From positions 1,079,705 through 1,143,704 of the forward strand of contig JANPWX010000118.1 of NCBI GenBank assembly GCA_024734555.1: DNA of 64,000 nucleotides, read 5' to 3'. A program made the position numbers and the translations under genes. Every line of letters starts with the position of its first letter. Within the stretch, counting starts at the first letter, position 1. Source of the DNA: Trochalopteron elliotii. Taxonomy: Eukaryota; Chordata; Aves; Passeriformes; Leiothrichidae. Below, in pieces: positions 48,301 to 54,300 of this stretch. The notes under the pieces are model-generated. The model did no database searches and was not told where the DNA came from. It saw only the letters and a program-made list of their open reading frames with translations.

Positions 48301-51300
48301 GCTTCAAAACAAGTTCAAAAGCTCTTTATGTATGTGCTTATGATCCCATAAGCAAAAAAAAACCCCTAAAAATTAGGTCTCACCATCTAAAACCTGGTGG
48401 AAACTGAAATATTTTAGCAAGAGGGGCTGCTGAATAGAGACACTGGTGGTGTATCAAGGTCTTGGTGGCTCCTTTAGTGGGGGGAAGACAGACATCCACC
48501 CCAACACTCATGGCTGTGGCATTGCTCACCAGCCAAACAACTCTGGCTCCTTGGCTTTAAAAGTTTCCTGACTTACCCCCAGTTAGCTGCTCTGTGAGTC
48601 CATGACAGCGCTGGGAACGAAACCCAGCTCTTGTGGTTCCAGCTCCCTGCCTTAACCACAAGGCTGCATTTCCTCCTGGTAAATAGCTACTTTATACAAT
48701 AAGTGCTAAATGAAGCTCATTTTTCATCCCCTGATTGCACTCTGGGGTTTAAGAGCTGGCTTGGCCTCCTGATGCTCTTTGGCTTCTCCTGCCGGCACCC
48801 CGAGAGCGGGAAGCTCGCAGGAGATGCCAGGGGGTCATGACAGCAGCCTGGATCTTGTGTCTGAGGGCTCTGCTGGAGACCACCAGGGTGGGAAGGGGAT
48901 TTGGGGTCCACACCACAGAGATCCCTTGTCCCTTTCTAGCAGGCTCAGGACCGTGGCAAGCGCAGCTCCCTCACCTCTCATGGATGACGCCGCTGATGGG
49001 AGGCAGCCAGTGGATGCTGAGCGAGTCCTGTGTCTGCGCCGTGACCATGGGAGGGATCGGGATGGGCGCCGGCTTCTTGCTGTGTCCCCAGCGCTGGTAC
49101 ACCAGGTCCAGGTAGCAATGCATGCGGGCCACCTGGTTGGGGGTGAAGCTGTTGGTGCAGTCATCGTCTGGGGGAGAAAACAGGCCGGGCTGAGGGTTAG
49201 GGCGCGGCGACACGCATCTTTCCTCCTGGCCAAACTTTTTCGGGGACATCTCGGGAGGGCTGGGAGGCAGCAGCGTGCGGTGGTGGCTCGGCTGCCGTGT
49301 GTCCCCAAAGCCACAAGATGGCACTGCCTCAGCAGCTCCGCGTCCCTGCACCTGCCCGGCGCCGGCACCTGGGCAGCGCCAGCGCCCGCATGGCATGGCT
49401 GGACGGGCCCGCAGGGACACGGAACTGCTCCTCCGGCTCCGGCCCGCCCAGCATGGCATGGCATGGCAGGACCAACACCAGCCCTCTGCCTCTGGCATGC
49501 CTTGGGGAACCGAGCCAAAAGAGTTCGGGAGGTTAATAATTAACAACAACAATAATAATAATAGTAACAGCTTCAGGACCAGAGAACAAGGTACACACGG
49601 ACAAGAGCAGCCTTGGTGCGTGTCCAGGGAGGAACTGGCAGGAAGAGAGGGATGGACAGAAATAGCCTGAGGGTAGAAAGCGGTTAAGCAGCGACTGCAA
49701 GCACTGCCTGACACATCCCAACACACCAGGAGGGACCCTGTTGGTTAGGGAATGAGGTAAGGCCCTACTGATGCAGACAGAAGGGAGGGAAACCCAGGTT
49801 TAAAGGAAGGTGAGCACTTGTGACTCCCAACAGCGATTACTTGTTACCTGTGTAACTCATGTAGTTGTTGAAGGGCGTCCCTGTGAAATGTGTCTGGCCA
49901 CAGGTGTCATTGGTGGGGTCTGGATCCCGACAGAGTTTGCTCTTTGGGGTGGGGGCAGTGTCAGCACAGAGGTCTCCTGTCTCCATGGATGGAGTGGTCT
50001 CCCTGCAGGGATCGTCACAAGACTCCCGCTCACTCACTCCCTTAAAGACATGGTACAGCCCCAGGACATGCCCCACTTCATGGATCATGGTGTTGGTGTG
50101 GCCCTGCATCCCATAGTAAGCAGGGTTGAGGACAACTCCACCTGGAATTAAAAGTACAGAGCATCATTCCAAGAAAGGGACAGTGGACATCTGTCATGAC
50201 TCACCTGTGAGAGGTAAAACTCCTCTCATTGTGCTTCCAGGCCACAGATCCACAGATGAGGGGCCAGATGGAGACCAAAAGATGGACATATTCAGCCTCT
50301 TATAGGATAGGGAGAGACTCCTTTGCCCTCTTGGATTGGGACAGGGTGGGTGGTTTTTCTTCCCCTCCTACTGCTTTATTCCCCCTTCAACATCTTCAAT
50401 CACTTCCAGCTACTGTTGCCCTCTGCATCTTTTTGCACAGCTGTAATTCAGTGTCTGCTTTGGATCACACAGCTCCTAAGGAAGTTTGGAGCCAGAGCAC
50501 CAAATTGAGCCATGCTGTGACTTTACAGAGATCATCTTTTGAACCAGAGGACAGAAGCCCTTCCCTGACCTAGACAGGTGTCTAAGGCAGGCCAGCTTCC
50601 ATGACAGGTGAGGACAATGAGGTGCTGAGCAGAGTCCTGAAACACTCAGCTGTGCCAGCTAGAAGCCAGCTTCAGCACAAACCCACATGGAGATTCAAGT
50701 GCACTACCTCCAGCCCCTGCTGAGAAACCACTCATGACCTATTGCTTCAACCTCCAAACCAGACTCTGAAGGGTAAACTAAAAGTCTCGTGAGGTGCTGT
50801 TGAAATCCACTAAGCTTCTACCACAAACCTGATCCAAATTCAGTATATTTTAGAGTGGGATTTCCCAAGACACAGTTTCTGAAGAGTTCTTCCTCCCTTT
50901 TAGACAGGTCTGCACGTGAGCAAGACGCCAATGAACCCAACAAGACCCTCACAAACCATCACAAACCTACTCCTCTTCACTGGGGTACCCCAACCCCTGA
51001 CTCAAGGGAACACAGAGGGGTAGTTCATCTCCAAGCCAGTTTGGTGCAGGTTCAACTGTCAAAGATGTTGGAGCATGGGCACAGACCAAGTCTCCCAGAG
51101 CTGCCACCTCATACTGAGAGCAACAGCACGGAGTTGGACAGGACCCATGATCATCCTGCCCTAAACTGACCTGTGGCTGCAGGGCAAGTGGTTTTTCCTT
51201 TCCTGTGAGCCCATCTGTGATGGGAAGAACAAGGATCAAGGATACTGACAAAAGCCAGGTGGAACAGAGCCTTCCCTTTGCTCACTGCCAGCATCTCTGG

Positions 51301-54300
51301 CTCCTGACCTGGGATGCACACCCTGTACTGATGGCTCTGTACCACATCTGCTAGGAAACTGTCCACAGAAGGTGCTCAAGAACAAAAAAATTTGCTTCAC
51401 TGGCCTCCTTTTATTGGCCTCCTTTTTTTTGTCCAGATTAAAATTTCTTTGGAATCTCTTCGTTTTTTTCTCCTTGTTTTGAGGTTTTTCACTGGGCATT
51501 TCCCCCCTTTTTCTCTTCTCATTTTCACACTCCATCCACTTTTCCATGCTTCCTGACAGTGGAGGAGAAAGGGCTGGGAAGTATCAACAAGACAGGGGTG
51601 CTAAAAGCAGACCCCAGCATGTGCCCAGGCTGACTCCAGGCAACTCCTCCATGCCTCGGGAGGCTGTTTTTACACAACTACTTTTAACCCAGACAGCTTG
51701 GATGGCAGTGTGGTGAATAGTTGGCTCCAGCACAGCTTGCTCCCTCCTTTGCAGGGCCCTGGAGGATTTACTGTGCCAGCTACCTCACAGCAGAGCCTCT
51801 GCTACTGCATCTCTGCTGATGATCACTGCCCTGCCAGCAAAGTTAGAGCTGGCAGGTGGCCACAGTGTGATCCTGTCTCCAGCCACACAGACTGCTAGAA
51901 ATCTGCTCCTGGATCAGCTCTGCATGCTACTGACTGCCTCATGTCCTCGAGTACAGGGCATTCCTTCCAAGAAAGGGTTTTCTTCAGATCACAGTGTCCC
52001 TGGCAAGACACCAGCAGGTCTGTGACTCCTGTGGGGGAGCCACGCTGGGTGAACACTGAGCTGGGGGCTGGAAAGGGACCGTCAGAGATGCCCTGAGCAA
52101 TTCTCCCAAGCTCTTCCAACAAGGGGTGGAGAAATGATGGTGGCATCTTCTGGGGAACATCCTGCTTGTGTGGCCCATGGAAGGGCTGAGAGGCACCACT
52201 GACCTGTCAAGTGGCACCATTTCTTAGCTCAAAATTCGTGTTTATTGCTCTTCCTTCCCACAGTGTGGATCTTCTGCCCAGGGCTTGAGGCAAAGGATGG
52301 GTCACAAAGTAGCTGCATTCCCTTTCTTCCTAGTAGTGAGACAAGAGAGCAAAGGACTTTGCGTCCCATCAGTCAAGCTCTTGAGCCTTTAACTGCCTGG
52401 AGATGGGTCACAAGAAGGCAGAGAGGTTGAAAAATCCTTTTGAGACCTTCATGTTCTGTCCTGTCAACTCTTAGGTTTCTGGAAGCCATTGCCCTCTCAA
52501 TTACCACCCTAGTAATTGCTGTAGATAGTGAAGGCATCCCATTGATGGGAAACCCAGTGGGCACATAAAAGCAAAGCTGCTTCTCATTTCAATCAAAACA
52601 GGGCATGAGAGAAGAGAGAACAGAAAGAAAAGGCATCTCTACAGCCAAACCCAAGCCTGAGCAAGGAGGGGGGGCTGCCTGCCCAAAGGTCTGAAAGGAG
52701 GAATGAGCACACAGAAAGAAAATAGTGCTCATAAACAAGTAAATGAGACGTGAAAGCCCTGCACACACCCTGCAGCAGTAACCACAGGGAAAGGGGCTGA
52801 GCACCAGGGGCACAGGGCACCCTGGGACCAAGCAGCCCAGCCCTCCTCCCTGCAGAAACCCAATGCTCTTCCCATGTGGTGGAATAAATGGGATTCCAGT
52901 ACAGGGAGGCAGAAGGCTGTCACAAGAGAGGGATGCCAAGGCCGGGGTACCCTGTCCCCTCCCCTCTCCTCTGCTGGCTTCCCCTCTTCCATCCCTCCCC
53001 CACACTCCACAAGGACAATCATATTTTTAGTACTCATTTTAACAGCTAATTAAATGGCAGAATTAGAAACAGCCTGAGAGCTCTGCCTTCCAGAACATCC
53101 CTATCCCTTCATTCCCTGTCTCCACTGCTCCCTGATGAGTTGGGAGTGCTCCCAACTCTGGACCAGGAAGTTCTATTTCCCCTCTGCAGGATCCTGGCTG
53201 TGAAGGCAAGATGTGGAAGTGTTCATAACATCCCAACAGGACCACCCTCCCCTCTCTCTCCACTGCAGATCAGGCATTCCCTTCTCACTCTGCCTCCACC
53301 TGCCCTGGGTGGAGCTAAATTGGGCTTTCAGTGCCTGAGAACCAGCTCAAGGAGGTTCACAAGGTCAGCATTTACACAACAAAGCTAAAAACTTCCACGT
53401 CCCTGTGATATCAAGGGGGTCCAGCACTCCAAGGCAGGTGAATCAGAGACTTCTTTGGACTTGCTCATGCAACCAAGTCCAGGCAGCTGGAAAGATTCAG
53501 GTCTGGCCTCACAACACCTTGTCTCTCCAGGTCAGAACTACCAGCTGCAGACCTGGCAGTAGCCCCAAGGCCAAGCCTCCACTCTGATCAAGCAACAGGA
53601 GATGCCCAGCCCACCAGATTTGTGCTGGTGTAGACTGTACTTCTCCTTTACTCACGTGGCCCTGGAAGCTCCTGCTCCCAGGACATTCTCTGTTACTATT
53701 CAGGATCAATGGCAAGGCTGAAGGACTCCTCCTGCCCATGCCAATCCCAAAGAAGCCAACCTGTTCCTAGGTCAGGGCTGTCCCAGAGGACATTCCCAAG
53801 TAACCACAGGACCTTTAAACAGCAAACCACAAAGCTGAACCTGCATTGCAGGGCCAGTCTTCCCCAAACACTGAGTCAGAGCAATTAATGGAACAAACGC
53901 ATGACAGTTAGTCAGACAGGAAGATGGCCATTGCCTAAGGTACCTCGGATGGAAGGCTGGCCCTCCTTCAGTATCCACTGACCTCTGCCAGATATATGAG
54001 CTGGCCTCAGCTTATATAACTGCAGAAAGTATTTATAACATCAAATGTTCACAATTCCCTTGCCTTTCGACCATGTTTTTGCAGTTCACATGCAGCTACA
54101 CATGAAGTTGAAAGCATCTGTATTATTACATTACTGGGTTTTTTGAACAAGGCTTTCCACCACAGAAAGCTAAAGGTTTGTGTTTTTTTTAAAGGAAGTT
54201 CTTTGACTCCTTCTACTTTGTCGTTAAAAAGATTTACTTCTAAGTTCTCAGAAAACTCATTCCAGACTCTAAGAAATCTGAATTTGCAAGGAAGTCACTA

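Noticed and set aside
48604..48660. Possible tRNA gene (A and B box text)
   Set aside because: The B box has mismatches and no acceptor or anticodon stems close; it fits a decayed tRNA-derived SINE better.
48779..49543. 254-codon plus-strand ORF over exon 3 and the adjacent intron
   Set aside because: It is antisense to a confirmed PAPPA2 exon and to GC-rich intron; no domain or codon signal of its own.
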